Below, one piece after another: positions 1 through 7,934 of a stretch of 36,742 nucleotides of DNA (positions are counted from its first letter, which is position 1; each line of letters starts with the position of its first letter). The notes beneath the pieces are model-generated. The model saw only the letters and a program-made list of their open reading frames with translations. It was not told the DNA's origin and searched no databases. Made by a program: the position numbers and the translations under genes. The stretch comes from Bacteroidales bacterium (GTDB lineage: Bacteria; Bacteroidota; Bacteroidia; Bacteroidales; UBA932): positions 1-36,742 of the forward strand of contig JAFUMO010000022.1 of the NCBI GenBank assembly GCA_017482565.1. Reading direction: 5' to 3'.

Positions 1-79
1 GGACTTCAAAGAAATCAAATATTTCTTCAGGTAAAATCAATCGGAGCAAATCCTCGTAACTAACTTTTTTCTTATCCAT
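1..79 (-). CDS. Transposase N-terminal region, ISAon1 type (partial)
   Basis: Only the first 26 codons are present, starting at the ATG at 79 and running off the left edge. The peptide contains SYEDLLRLILPEEIFDFFEV. This resembles, from memory, the start of the small first ORF of ISAon1-family elements in Bacteroidota, which encodes an N-terminal transposase region and is followed by a DDE transposase ORF. The start is supported by a TATCTTTG promoter element 13-20 bp upstream and by the lack of any other start. The assignment rests on a short peptide and could be wrong. Confidence 0.5.
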   Translation of the reverse strand, partial: MDKKKVSYEDLLRLILPEEIFDFFEV

Positions 80-123
80 CTTTTTTGTTTTCAAAGATAG
101 ACCTTTTACTTTACTCCACCTAC
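1..123 (-). mobile_element. Partial insertion sequence, ISAon1-like (right end)
   Basis: The segment holds the 5' end of a transposase-type gene reading out of the window and about 44 bp of upstream sequence. On the minus strand a TATCTTTG element (92-99) fits the Bacteroidota -7 consensus TAnnTTTG just before the ATG at 79. The proposed outer end is near 123, where the minus strand reads GTAGGTGGAGTAAAG. That sequence resembles GTAGGGATAGTCATT at 36601, with 12 of the first 18 bases identical, as expected of imperfect terminal inverted repeats. The exact boundary is inferred; I saw no target duplication. Confidence 0.45.
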
Positions 124-191
124 TTTTTCAATTGCTCCTCATCTTCCCTTTTTTTTATTACCTTTAATCAAATTATTTAAAAACTTGAATT

Positions 192-908
192 ATGAGGTAT
201 CTTTATTTTGTGGCTGTAGCACTGTTGTTGGCAGCGTGTGGCAACAGCAAATGCAACGGGGAAAAGAGTGAAGTGATTTTGCCTGAGGGTGAATTTACTT
301 ATAATGTGCCTTGCAAAGTAGTGTATGTAAATGCAGACAAGCCGGGCAAAGCCATTTTATGGCTCTGGCTTCATGGCGGGGTGCATGACCGTCCGAAACA
401 CGATATGTTCTATCACCCCAATCATTTCGATTGTTGTGATGCAGACGAATATATCCTGCAATACCTGAAAGAGAGCGGGACCAAGGCTGTTGCCCTGTTC
501 CCTGTGTGCTACAAGGCAAACCTGCAGGAAACCATCAGGTGGACAGATTGCTATGATGATGTAAAACATATCATAGATGATTATGCCAACAAGGGACTCA
601 TTGACACCAACAGAATTTATGTAACCGGATCATCAGACGGTGGCCGCGGTGCCTGGGATTATGCAGAACTGCACCCCGAAGTATTTGCCGCAGGAATATC
701 AATGTCCTGTTCCAGCCCAAGACCGGTAAGCATTCCAATGTATTTCTTCAGTACTGCAAGTGAGGGTGACTGCACCGCAAAAGTGGATGAACTGGTTAAA
801 CAGGGTGTGGACATCAAATATAAATACTGTCCGGACCAGAAACACGGTGGTGACGCAATTGAATGTACCCCGGAACTCTTGAAAGAATTCTTCTCCCATA
901 CAAAATAA
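192..908 (+). CDS. Lipoprotein alpha/beta hydrolase (esterase/peptidase-like)
   Basis: This 238-residue protein begins with a lipoprotein signal peptide whose lipobox LAAC puts the lipidated Cys at 16, so it should be anchored in the cell envelope. The mature part has the features of a small alpha/beta hydrolase. HGG at 61-63 can form the oxyanion hole, GSSDGG at 146-151 is a nucleophile elbow with Ser148, and His218 in QKHGGD is a plausible catalytic His. The fold most resembles the PHB-depolymerase/prolyl-oligopeptidase-like group, and the substrate cannot be told. It stands alone, with a poor -7 element (TACCTTTA, 159-166). Nine Cys residues remain after the lipidated one, which is many for so small a protein and suggests disulfides. 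The ATG at 192 is the only good start. Confidence 0.75.
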   Translation: MRYLYFVAVALLLAACGNSKCNGEKSEVILPEGEFTYNVPCKVVYVNADKPGKAILWLWLHGGVHDRPKHDMFYHPNHFDCCDADEYILQYLKESGTKAVALFPVCYKANLQETIRWTDCYDDVKHIIDDYANKGLIDTNRIYVTGSSDGGRGAWDYAELHPEVFAAGISMSCSSPRPVSIPMYFFSTASEGDCTAKVDELVKQGVDIKYKYCPDQKHGGDAIECTPELLKEFFSHTK

Positions 909-921
909 TAAGAAAAGCTCC

Positions 922-1062
922 CAAGACAATGGCGCACCCAATCCACTCAACAGGCATCTACAGTGCATAAGATATGCGCCGACCTCAGGCCTATTATGAG
1001 AGTGGCGCACCAAACCCCGTTCAGATTAATGTCTGCATGGGAGTTGATGCGCCACTGTCTTG
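922..1062. repeat. 141-bp element with 15-bp terminal inverted repeats
   Basis: The left end (922-936) and the complement of the right end (1048-1062) match at 14 of 15 bases: CAAGACAATGGCGCA against CAAGACAGTGGCGCA. A third copy of the inner part, AGTGGCGCA, lies at 1001-1009 and pairs perfectly with 1048-1056. The element fills the gap between two convergent genes. It could be a small non-autonomous element, a bidirectional terminator or a binding-site cluster. I see no coding potential and no flanking target duplication. Confidence 0.45.
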
Positions 1063-1122
1063 AGTATAACCATTCTTAACTCAAAATTACATCCCAAGGC
1101 ACCAAAACTCAGCTTCAACCGC

Positions 1123-2040
1123 TTAAACGGTTTTATTCTTCTGCCCTTTTGCAGCGGTAAACTCAATGACAAGTACAATTACAAGCCCCAGCACCATAAA
1201 GCCTATGCTCTGCCACAACATAGGGTCAGCACCTGTTACCTCCGCGTATGTACCCGGCAAGGCAGGGAAATCAAACCCCTCTTCTGCTCCCGGTGTCTTC
1301 CATGGCCACACCTTGAGGAGCGATCCCACCATAAAGCCTGAGAGCAATGCAATTGTAAGCATGTAATATTTCTTGAGGAGCCAGCTGAGGAAATGCGAGA
1401 AGCTTATAATTCCAATTGCACATCCAGCCGCAAATACAGCCAGCACTGGGATATTCAATTCTGTTACCGCATGCATTATGAATGCATATTTGCCCATAAG
1501 GAGCAATATGAAGCTTCCCGATATTCCAGGGAGGATCATTGCGCAGATGGCAATTGCTCCGCTAAGGAAAATGAACCATAATTCATCGGGAGTCTGACCA
1601 GGGCTTGCAAGGCAGATGAATGCACCTGTTGCCACTCCTATGAGGAGTGAAATGATGTTCTGGATGCTCCATTTGTCCAATCCCTTGAGGATATACACCG
1701 CCGAGGCCAGGATAAGGCCAAAGAAGAAGCTCCAGAGTGGGATGGGGTGGAACTCAAGAAGGTATTTCATGAGTTTTGCCAGTGAAAAGACACTAATCAT
1801 GATACCCAGCAGAAGGCTTGCAAGGAATGTTCCGTTGATATGTTTCCAGAATGCCCCTATCTTACCCTTGAACAGGAGCCTGAATGCCTCACCGTTGATT
1901 GATTTGATAGAATCCAGCAGCTCTGCATAGATTCCCATGATGAATGCTATTGTACCGCCGCTCACTCCGGGAATGACATCCGCCGCCCCCATGCAGATGC
2001 CCTTGAAGGTAACAGCTGCATATCTTAAAAAATTAGCCAT
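1123..2040 (-). CDS. popT: DUF368 undecaprenyl-phosphate translocase (PopT family)
   Basis: This 305-residue polytopic membrane protein has about eight hydrophobic segments. Two related motifs, IPGVSGG at residues 23-29 and LPGISGS at 170-176, mark the two inverted halves of the DUF368 family. Members of this family were recently shown to recycle undecaprenyl phosphate, moving the lipid carrier back to the cytoplasmic face for peptidoglycan and other surface polymers. The function here is by family membership. It is the last gene of a minus-strand operon after the DUF6913 and TPR genes, 21 bp from the TPR gene. The ATG at 2040 directly precedes the conserved start of the family. Length and motifs look intact. 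Confidence 0.85.
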   Translation of the reverse strand: MANFLRYAAVTFKGICMGAADVIPGVSGGTIAFIMGIYAELLDSIKSINGEAFRLLFKGKIGAFWKHINGTFLASLLLGIMISVFSLAKLMKYLLEFHPIPLWSFFFGLILASAVYILKGLDKWSIQNIISLLIGVATGAFICLASPGQTPDELWFIFLSGAIAICAMILPGISGSFILLLMGKYAFIMHAVTELNIPVLAVFAAGCAIGIISFSHFLSWLLKKYYMLTIALLSGFMVGSLLKVWPWKTPGAEEGFDFPALPGTYAEVTGADPMLWQSIGFMVLGLVIVLVIEFTAAKGQKNKTV

Positions 2041-2061
2041 AAGTCCTATATCTTTTTTACA

Positions 2062-3192
2062 TTATTTCTTTATGCCGCTCAGGAACTCCAGGAACCACCC
2101 CTCCCCCTCCAGGAACGGAAGCATGTCATAGATGACACCTATCCATGCCGTACCGGTATCCAGCACCTTAAGGAAAAGTTCCTTGAACTCCTCATATTTC
2201 CCCTCCTTGCACCTGAGGATTGCATTCACCGAGTTTGTCCCTGCCAGAGCCTCAGAATGCTGTTCCCCGCACTGGATGTCCACCTGACTGAACTGCTCCA
2301 GCGCATCCTGGTATCTCTCCAGCCTTATATATGCCTCACCAAGCCCCAGCCTGCCCAGGATATCTGTGTCTATCTTCACAAACTGCTCAAATGTGGCAGC
2401 CGCATCGCCATAGCGCTGCAGGTTCATATAAACCACGGCAAGATTGTACAATGAAGATGAATTTTCAGGATTCAGCGCTATAGAATATTCAAACGCATCA
2501 ATTGCCTTCTCAAAATTCTTCAGGCGTGCCTGCACGGTACCCATATTGAACCAGACAGTATCATTGAAAGGATTCTTGTCAAGATACTTGTCATAACAAT
2601 ACTCCGCCTTCTCGGGGGCATCCATCCGGTCATAACAGAAAGCATAATCATTGAAGAACTCATAAGGGAGCTCCCCGTACCTGGATGCCTTGTCCAGGTA
2701 GTATACAGCCTCCTCATAGTTGCCGGCATCAATGCAGTCCTGTGCGAGGGCTGTAGTGGAATCCATTGTCTCATGGTTGTCGGCATCAAACTCCAGGGCC
2801 TTATAGAAATACTCCCTGGCATGGCTGAAACATTTCTTTGCAATGTTGGCCCTGCTGAAGAGGAAATATATGGTGCTGTTGGCAGAGAAGGAATCCTTGT
2901 AGGCGGCAAGAATCTCAAGTGCCTTGTCGGGATTACCCATAAGGACAAGGGTATCACACAACCTCACAAGAATCTGAGCGGAATAGGGGTATCTTTCAAA
3001 GGCCAGTTCTGCAAGTTCAAGCACCTCATCCTGCATCCCCTCCTCAATCAGGCGGTCCAGGACATACTCAAACTCATCCTCACCCAGATTCAATGAATCA
3101 AGCTCCCCCTGCGCCTTTGCGGTAATATAATCCTCAAAGGCACGGGGAAACTCATCCTCATTCTCCTTATCACTATAAAAGTTGTTCTCCAT
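2062..3192 (-). CDS. Tetratricopeptide repeat protein
   Basis: This is a cytoplasmic protein of 376 residues without signal peptide or membrane segment. The N-terminus is strongly acidic. Most of the rest is TPR helices, for example the units around 'ALEFDADNHET' and 'NPFNDTVWFNMGTVQARL', so it is probably a scaffold for protein-protein contacts. I chose the ATG at 3192 because the only earlier in-frame start is a GTG at 3240 and the stretch before 3192 is AT-rich, as Bacteroidota starts usually are. It lies between the DUF6913 and popT genes with short gaps, which suggests one transcript. Partner and role are unknown. Confidence 0.8.
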   Translation of the reverse strand: MENNFYSDKENEDEFPRAFEDYITAKAQGELDSLNLGEDEFEYVLDRLIEEGMQDEVLELAELAFERYPYSAQILVRLCDTLVLMGNPDKALEILAAYKDSFSANSTIYFLFSRANIAKKCFSHAREYFYKALEFDADNHETMDSTTALAQDCIDAGNYEEAVYYLDKASRYGELPYEFFNDYAFCYDRMDAPEKAEYCYDKYLDKNPFNDTVWFNMGTVQARLKNFEKAIDAFEYSIALNPENSSSLYNLAVVYMNLQRYGDAAATFEQFVKIDTDILGRLGLGEAYIRLERYQDALEQFSQVDIQCGEQHSEALAGTNSVNAILRCKEGKYEEFKELFLKVLDTGTAWIGVIYDMLPFLEGEGWFLEFLSGIKK

Positions 3193-3256
3193 TAAATTCA
3201 AAATCAAATGGTACCGTAAGGCCAACTCCGCCTCCGGCACCTTTCACTCATTTACG

Positions 3257-3943
3257 CTACTCCTGCTTCAGGCTCATGTTTGCCAGGTAAGCAAACAGCT
3301 GTTGCAGATATTCCACAGGAGATGCTATCCTGCCAGCCGGAGCAAGTACCATATCATAGTACCCCGCCTCACGCGGCTCAATCCCCACCACAAACGCTGC
3401 GGAAGCCTTTCCGGCAAGATACTCAAGGGTAAAATCACCTCCATTCCCCCCAATAACCACAAGCATATCAAAATTACGGCTCAGGAAATCCCCGGACTCA
3501 CCCTTGCGGGGAACACCTACAGCACTGATATCCTCCTTTCCCACAAAAATGATGTCTGTTCCCCCGGATCCGCCTCTCAGCCTCTCTACAAAGCTCTCCC
3601 TCAGCCGGTCATTCTTAAAGCACCTGGCAGTCTCCACAGCAAGTATGCTGAACTTAATCTGCTGCAATTCCTCAGCACATCCACTTCCATGTGCGGCCTC
3701 CCCTGCTGCATCCTTGTCACCTGCCTCCTTAATACCCCCGGCTTTTACAGCAGCCCATCCGGCCAGCTCCTCCAATCTCCTCAAATCCTCCTCGGTTCCG
3801 GCACTGAACAGTATCCCAACACACATGCTCCCCTTCACATCAGGAAAAACAGGCCCGCACTGCTGCCCGTCCTCCCGCCGTCTGTCCTTCCAGACCTGCT
3901 CCAGAAGCTTCTTTCTTGCCCTATTTTTGAAGAACCCTGCCAT
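3257..3943 (-). CDS. DUF6913 family protein
   Basis: This 228-residue protein is restricted to Bacteroidota as far as I know. It starts with a basic segment (MAGFFKNRARKKLLEQVWKD), followed by a domain with 'VGILFSAGTEEDLRRLEEL' and a second half containing 'NFDMLVVIGGNGGDFTLEYLAGKASAAFVVG'. This order matches the DUF6913 family, whose function is unknown. It has no signal peptide and is probably cytoplasmic or peripherally membrane bound through the basic N-terminus. It is the first gene of the operon with the TPR and popT genes. A TAACTTTG promoter element lies 18-25 bp upstream. An insert rich in Ala, Gly and Glu near residues 70-90 looks like a flexible lineage-specific loop. Confidence 0.75.
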   Translation of the reverse strand: MAGFFKNRARKKLLEQVWKDRRREDGQQCGPVFPDVKGSMCVGILFSAGTEEDLRRLEELAGWAAVKAGGIKEAGDKDAAGEAAHGSGCAEELQQIKFSILAVETARCFKNDRLRESFVERLRGGSGGTDIIFVGKEDISAVGVPRKGESGDFLSRNFDMLVVIGGNGGDFTLEYLAGKASAAFVVGIEPREAGYYDMVLAPAGRIASPVEYLQQLFAYLANMSLKQE

Positions 3944-3960
3944 AAAAACATTTTAATTTG

Positions 3961-3992
3961 CAAAGTTAGCAAAAATCAGGCCCAGTAACAAC
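3961..3992 (-). promoter_or_regulatory. Promoter of the DUF6913-TPR-popT operon
   Basis: On the minus strand TAACTTTG (3961-3968) matches the Bacteroidota -7 consensus TAnnTTTG. A GTTG at 3989-3992, 20 bp upstream, approximates the -33 TTTG. Transcription would start near 3955, a dozen bases before the ATG at 3943. The palindromic repeats at 3996-4038 abut it on the upstream side. Confidence 0.6.
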
Positions 3993-3995
3993 AAT

Positions 3996-4038
3996 CGTGT
4001 CACGACTTCAATGTAACCCGTGACACGACTTCACTAAC
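3996..4038. repeat. Two tandem CGTGWCACG palindromic repeat units
   Basis: Two units of about 21-22 bp, 3996-4017 and 4018-4038, share CGTG(T/A)CACGACTTCA. The core CGTGWCACG reads the same on both strands around the central A/T. The same unit occurs three more times at 35821-35886. Here the array spans the last bases and stop of clpB and ends just upstream of the operon promoter at 3961-3992, roughly 41 to 83 bp before the predicted transcription start. That is a typical place for an activator site, though it could equally be a dispersed repeat. Confidence 0.65.
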
Positions 4039-6178
4039 TAAAAATCACCCTATCATCCTGTACATCAACTTGAACCGCCCCTTCTGAGGTGAGTTTTCCG
4101 CTTATGATTTCTGTGGCCAGCCCATTGATAAGTTCCTTCTGGAGAAGGCGCTTTATAGGGCGGGCACCGTAGGCTATATCATAGCCTTTGGCGGCCAGAT
4201 AGTCCAGGGCAGCCTGGGTGAAGGTGAGTGTAACACCCTTCTCCTGCAGCAGCTGCTGTATCTGGGATATCTGAAGCATGAGGATACCGCGGATATTTTC
4301 AGGTGAGAGCGGCTCAAACATGATCACTTCATCTATCCTGTTTAGGAACTCCGGCCTCACGCTCCTCTTGAGCACCTCCATAACTGCCTCCTTGCAGTCC
4401 TGCAGTGCCTGCTCCTTGTTTACGTCATTTATCTTGAGCATGTAGTCCTGAATGATGTCACTTCCCACGTTACTGGTCATGATGAGGATGGTGTTCTTGA
4501 AGTTCACGGTACGTCCCTTGCCGTCTGTAAGGCGGCCGTCGTCCAGAACCTGCAGCAACACATTGAAGACATCTGGATGCGCCTTCTCTATCTCATCAAA
4601 CAGCACTACAGAATATGGCTTGCGCCTTACGGCCTCAGTAAGCTGCCCCCCTTCATCATAACCCACATACCCCGGAGGCGCACCTACAAGACGGGTAACG
4701 GCAAAGCTCTCCTGGTACTCACTCATATCTATCCTGGTCATGAGGTTCTCATCATTGAAAAGGAATTCCGCCAGGGCCTTGGCAAGTTCTGTCTTGCCAA
4801 CACCTGTAGTACCCAGGAACAGGAATGATCCTAACGGCCTCTTCTCATTCTGCAGCCCGGCACGCGAGCGCCTTACCGCATCAGATACCGCCTTTATGGC
4901 CTCATCCTGCCCCACTACCCTCTTGTGCAGCTCCTCCTCCAGATGAAGCAGCTTCTCCTTCTCGCTCTGAAGCATCCTCTTTACCGGAATGCCGGTCCAT
5001 TTTGCAACCACCTCGGCAATATCCTCAGGATTAACCTCCTCATTGATGAGAGGGTTCTCATTGGCAGCCTTCTTTGCCTGAAGCTGCTCTATCTCCTGCT
5101 GGAGGGAACCTATCTTACCGTAGCGGATCTCCGCAACCTTGGCATAATCGCCGTTGCGCTCTGCCTCATCCGCTTTAATCTTCAGGTTCTCAACCTCCTG
5201 TCTCTTTCTCTGGATATCATCCAGAAGCGCCTTCTCCTCCTTCCACTGCTTGTCATAAACCTTCTGCTCGGCCTGCAACTGCTCCAGCTGTGCCACAATA
5301 TCATTAAGTTTAGGGGATTTGCCCTCCCTCTTTATGGCCGCCTTCTCAATCTCCAGCTGCTTTATCCTTCTGTTCAGCTCATCAATCTTCTCCGGCACCG
5401 AGTTCATCTCCAGACGGAGCTTTGATGCCGCCTCATCTATGAGGTCTATGGCCTTATCGGGAAGGAAGCGGTTGGTGATGTACCTGTGAGAAAGGTCCAC
5501 TGCTGCAATAATTGCATCATCCTCAATCTTTACCTTGTGGTGGTTCTCATACTTCTCCTTAAGGCCGCGGAGGATTGATATGCTCTCCGCCGGAGTGGGC
5601 TCATCCACCATAACCATCTGGAAACGGCGCTCCAGGGCCTTGTCCTGCTCAAAATACTTCTGGTACTCATCCAGGGTTGTGGCACCTACCGTACGGAGTT
5701 CACCGCGGGCAAGCGCCGGTTTGAGGATGTTTGCCGCATCCATAGCTCCGCTGCTCTTGCCTGCCCCCACAAGGGTATGTATCTCATCTATATACAGGAT
5801 AATCTCACCCTTGCTATCAATAACCTCCTTCACAACCCCCTTCAGCCTCTCTTCAAACTCTCCCTGATATTTGGCACCCGCAATGAGGGAACCCATGTCG
5901 AGGGAATATATGAGCTTGTCCTTGAGGTTCTCCGCCACATCACCGTGCACTATCCTCTGTGCAAGCCCCTCCGCAATGGCTGTCTTGCCCACACCTGGCT
6001 CGCCCACAAGAATAGGGTTGTTCTTTGTTCTTCTGCTGAGGATCTGCAGCACACGCCTTATCTCCTCATCCCTCCCGATAACCGGGTCCAATTTTCCTTG
6101 CCTTGCCTGTTCCACAAGGTTAACCGCATAGCGCTTCAGTGCGCTTCCCTGCTCATTCTGCTGATTGTAACTGTTCAT
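4034..6178 (-). CDS. clpB: ClpB disaggregase lacking the N-terminal domain
   Basis: ClpB is a hexameric AAA+ unfoldase that works with DnaK to rescue aggregated proteins. Present are the first nucleotide domain (Walker A GEPGVGKT, residues 59-66), the coiled-coil middle domain (about 260-400) and the second nucleotide domain (GTTGVGKT, 456-463) with its C-terminal part. There is no ClpP-binding loop, which argues for ClpB rather than ClpC. The protein has 714 residues against roughly 860 for usual ClpB. It begins right at the linker before the first nucleotide domain, so the Clp_N domain is missing. The start is well supported: AGGAGG lies 6-7 bases upstream of the ATG, unusual for this phylum, and I see no Clp_N fragment in the upstream 400 bp. 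E. coli makes a similar short form from an internal start; here it is the only form encoded. Confidence 0.9.
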   Translation of the reverse strand: MNSYNQQNEQGSALKRYAVNLVEQARQGKLDPVIGRDEEIRRVLQILSRRTKNNPILVGEPGVGKTAIAEGLAQRIVHGDVAENLKDKLIYSLDMGSLIAGAKYQGEFEERLKGVVKEVIDSKGEIILYIDEIHTLVGAGKSSGAMDAANILKPALARGELRTVGATTLDEYQKYFEQDKALERRFQMVMVDEPTPAESISILRGLKEKYENHHKVKIEDDAIIAAVDLSHRYITNRFLPDKAIDLIDEAASKLRLEMNSVPEKIDELNRRIKQLEIEKAAIKREGKSPKLNDIVAQLEQLQAEQKVYDKQWKEEKALLDDIQRKRQEVENLKIKADEAERNGDYAKVAEIRYGKIGSLQQEIEQLQAKKAANENPLINEEVNPEDIAEVVAKWTGIPVKRMLQSEKEKLLHLEEELHKRVVGQDEAIKAVSDAVRRSRAGLQNEKRPLGSFLFLGTTGVGKTELAKALAEFLFNDENLMTRIDMSEYQESFAVTRLVGAPPGYVGYDEGGQLTEAVRRKPYSVVLFDEIEKAHPDVFNVLLQVLDDGRLTDGKGRTVNFKNTILIMTSNVGSDIIQDYMLKINDVNKEQALQDCKEAVMEVLKRSVRPEFLNRIDEVIMFEPLSPENIRGILMLQISQIQQLLQEKGVTLTFTQAALDYLAAKGYDIAYGARPIKRLLQKELINGLATEIISGKLTSEGAVQVDVQDDRVIFS

Positions 6179-6184
6179 AAAAAT

Positions 6185-6190
6185 CCTCCT
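6185..6190 (-). promoter_or_regulatory. Strong Shine-Dalgarno of clpB
   Basis: The minus strand reads AGGAGGATTTTT before the clpB ATG at 6178. A perfect AGGAGG is rare in a phylum that mostly initiates without SD pairing, and it fixes the short clpB start. Confidence 0.6.
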
Positions 6191-6487
6191 GTTAAAAACA
6201 TCCGGATTGTGTCCGTCAATATCTCATTCACAAACACTTTCCTAATAACATCCGTTCAAAAAATTTACCAGAAGCCAAAATCTGCCATTTTGTCACCTTA
6301 TAGCCTCACCATGTGGGGCACCTGGCAAAGACGTGCCTGAACCACCCTCTCCATTCCAGACCGCACCCGTGGTAAAAGCCCCTCATCCCAACTGATGACA
6401 AGCTGCTGCGGCGGGGCCGGAACCACAGCGGCTGCATCAGCGGAGAGAGGGCAATTTGGGGTACCGCACTGTTTTTGGCTGCAAAAG
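6191..6487. other. Intergenic region upstream of clpB, no gene seen
   Basis: The region separates divergent clpB and the first C1 peptidase gene, and no convincing ORF lies in it. An imperfect dyad TGCCATTTTGTCA (6283-6295; TGACA and TGGCA arms around AAA on the minus strand) lies about 105 bp before the clpB ATG and could be a regulator site. Between about 6370 and 6420 there are short inverted repeats (gcccc/ggggc enclosing tcatc/gatga) of unclear meaning. Confidence 0.35.
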
Positions 6488-6518
6488 TTGCCTTTGTAGA
6501 AAAGAAATTATATATTTG
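6488..6518 (+). promoter_or_regulatory. Promoter of the first C1 aminopeptidase gene
   Basis: TATATTTG (6511-6518) is an exact -7 element and TTG at 6488-6490 lies 20 bp upstream as a -33 match. Transcription would begin near 6525, giving a 5' leader of about 65 nt before the ATG at 6589. Confidence 0.65.
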
Positions 6519-6588
6519 TGAGGATTAACCTGTCGGGAAGGAGCTTCCCGATAATTATGAATTATTTATAACCTAATTAAAATACATT

Positions 6589-7797
6589 ATGATGAAAAAA
6601 TCACTTTCTACAATGCTGCTTCTTGCAGTTGCATTTACTTCATTTGCACAGAAGAACAAGAAAGCAGCGGAGAAACCTGAGGGTTATCAGTTTACAGTTG
6701 TAAAGGAGAACCCTGTTACTCCTGTCAAGAACCAGGCAAGCTCAGGTACTTGCTGGTCCTACTCTACAATTTCGTTCCTTGAAAGTGAGGCAATCAAGAA
6801 GGGTGCCCCTGCTGACATTGACCTTGCAGAGATGTATCCTGTCTGGAACGGTTATGCAGACAAGGCTGTAAAGTTTGTAAGGCTTGACGGTCACCTCAAC
6901 TACGAGCAGGGCTCATCTTTTGGTGATGTAATCTACACCCTAAAACATTACGGTATGCTTCCTCAGGCTGAGATGGAGGGCCTTAACTATGGTGAGCCTA
7001 TGAACAGGCACGGTGAGCTTGTTGGCGTACTTAAAGGTTATGTGAATGCAGTTATCAAGAACCCTAACAGAAAGCTTTCTACAGCTTGGCATAATGGCCT
7101 TAAGGGTATCCTTAACGCTTACCTTGGCGAGGCTCCTGAGAAATTCACAGTAGACGGCAAGGAGTACACTCCACAGACTTACGCTACCGAGTACCTGAAA
7201 CTTAACGCTGATGATTATGTTTCAATCACTTCTTACACTCATGAGCCATTCTACTCTCAGTTTGCAATTGAGGTTCCAGACAACTGGCGCTGGGATCTTT
7301 CATACAATGTCCCTCTTGACGAGATGATGCAGATCTTTGACTATGCCATTGAGAACGGCTATACAATAGCTTGGGGTTCTGATGTTTCAGAGAAAGGTTT
7401 CAATAGAAACGGTCTTGGTATAGTTCCTGACGTTGAGGCCAACCAGAAAGAGGCAGGATCTGATGAGGCAAGATGGATAGGCAAGTCACCTGAGGAGAAG
7501 AATGCAGCTTTGAACAACCAGGATGCCCCTGGCAAAGAGCTCAAGATTACCCAGGAGATGAGACAGGCCGGTTATGACAACAAGACTACCACTGATGACC
7601 ACGGTATGCATATCTACGGTATTGCAAAAGACCAGAACGGTACAAAATACTACATGGTAAAGAACTCATGGGGCCCTACAGGCAAATACAAAGGTATCTG
7701 GTATGTATCTGAGCCATTTGTACAGTACAAGACCATGAACATTGTTGTAAACAAGAACGCCATCCCTGCTGCTATCAGGGCAAAATTGGGTCTATAA
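6589..7797 (+). CDS. Secreted C1-family aminopeptidase (bleomycin hydrolase-like)
   Basis: This is a papain-fold cysteine peptidase of the PepC/bleomycin-hydrolase type (MEROPS C1B), 402 residues, expected to trim peptides from the N-terminus. The signal peptide ends near residue 20 (TSFA|QK), so it acts in the periplasm or outside; classical PepC is cytoplasmic. The catalytic set is visible: Gln49 and Cys55 in KNQASSGTCW, His338 in TTDDHGMH and Asn359 in VKNSWG. Two start codons adjoin (6589, 6592). It is followed after a strong hairpin by a paralogue with the same motifs, so the pair arose by tandem duplication. Codon choice appears strongly biased towards a small set, which suggests high expression. 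Confidence 0.88.
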   Translation: MMKKSLSTMLLLAVAFTSFAQKNKKAAEKPEGYQFTVVKENPVTPVKNQASSGTCWSYSTISFLESEAIKKGAPADIDLAEMYPVWNGYADKAVKFVRLDGHLNYEQGSSFGDVIYTLKHYGMLPQAEMEGLNYGEPMNRHGELVGVLKGYVNAVIKNPNRKLSTAWHNGLKGILNAYLGEAPEKFTVDGKEYTPQTYATEYLKLNADDYVSITSYTHEPFYSQFAIEVPDNWRWDLSYNVPLDEMMQIFDYAIENGYTIAWGSDVSEKGFNRNGLGIVPDVEANQKEAGSDEARWIGKSPEEKNAALNNQDAPGKELKITQEMRQAGYDNKTTTDDHGMHIYGIAKDQNGTKYYMVKNSWGPTGKYKGIWYVSEPFVQYKTMNIVVNKNAIPAAIRAKLGL

Positions 7798-7811
7798 CCT
7801 TAAAATAAAGG

Positions 7812-7848
7812 CTGCCGGCTACGGAAGAAACAGTTTCCGTACCGGCAG
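7812..7848 (+). terminator. Hairpin after the first C1 peptidase gene
   Basis: CTGCCGG-C-TACGGAA pairs with TTCCGTA-CCGGCAG, 14 base pairs with one bulged base and an 8-base loop, followed by TTTCCTATAA. The T-run is weak, so it may only attenuate read-through into the paralogue. Two further small hairpins built on GCGGC/GCCGC follow at 7861-7876 and 7887-7902, which are near-identical direct repeats. Confidence 0.55.
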
Positions 7849-7934
7849 TTTCCTATAATGCAGCGGCAACAGCCGCAAAAGACATTCAGCGGCAGCAGCC
7901 GCACTACACTTGACAACACTTGAATAAACACATT

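Noticed and set aside
3182-3988. 268-codon plus-strand frame across the DUF6913 gene
   Set aside because: It is antisense to a recognisable family protein and its composition is Ser/Pro/Leu-rich, as chance frames are.
3996-4038. CRISPR-like array
   Set aside because: Only two to three units of about 22 bp with no unique spacers and no cas genes anywhere in the window.
6179-6588. Possible frameshifted Clp_N domain upstream of clpB
   Set aside because: No frame on the minus strand gives Clp_N-like helices, and a Shine-Dalgarno directly precedes the short start.
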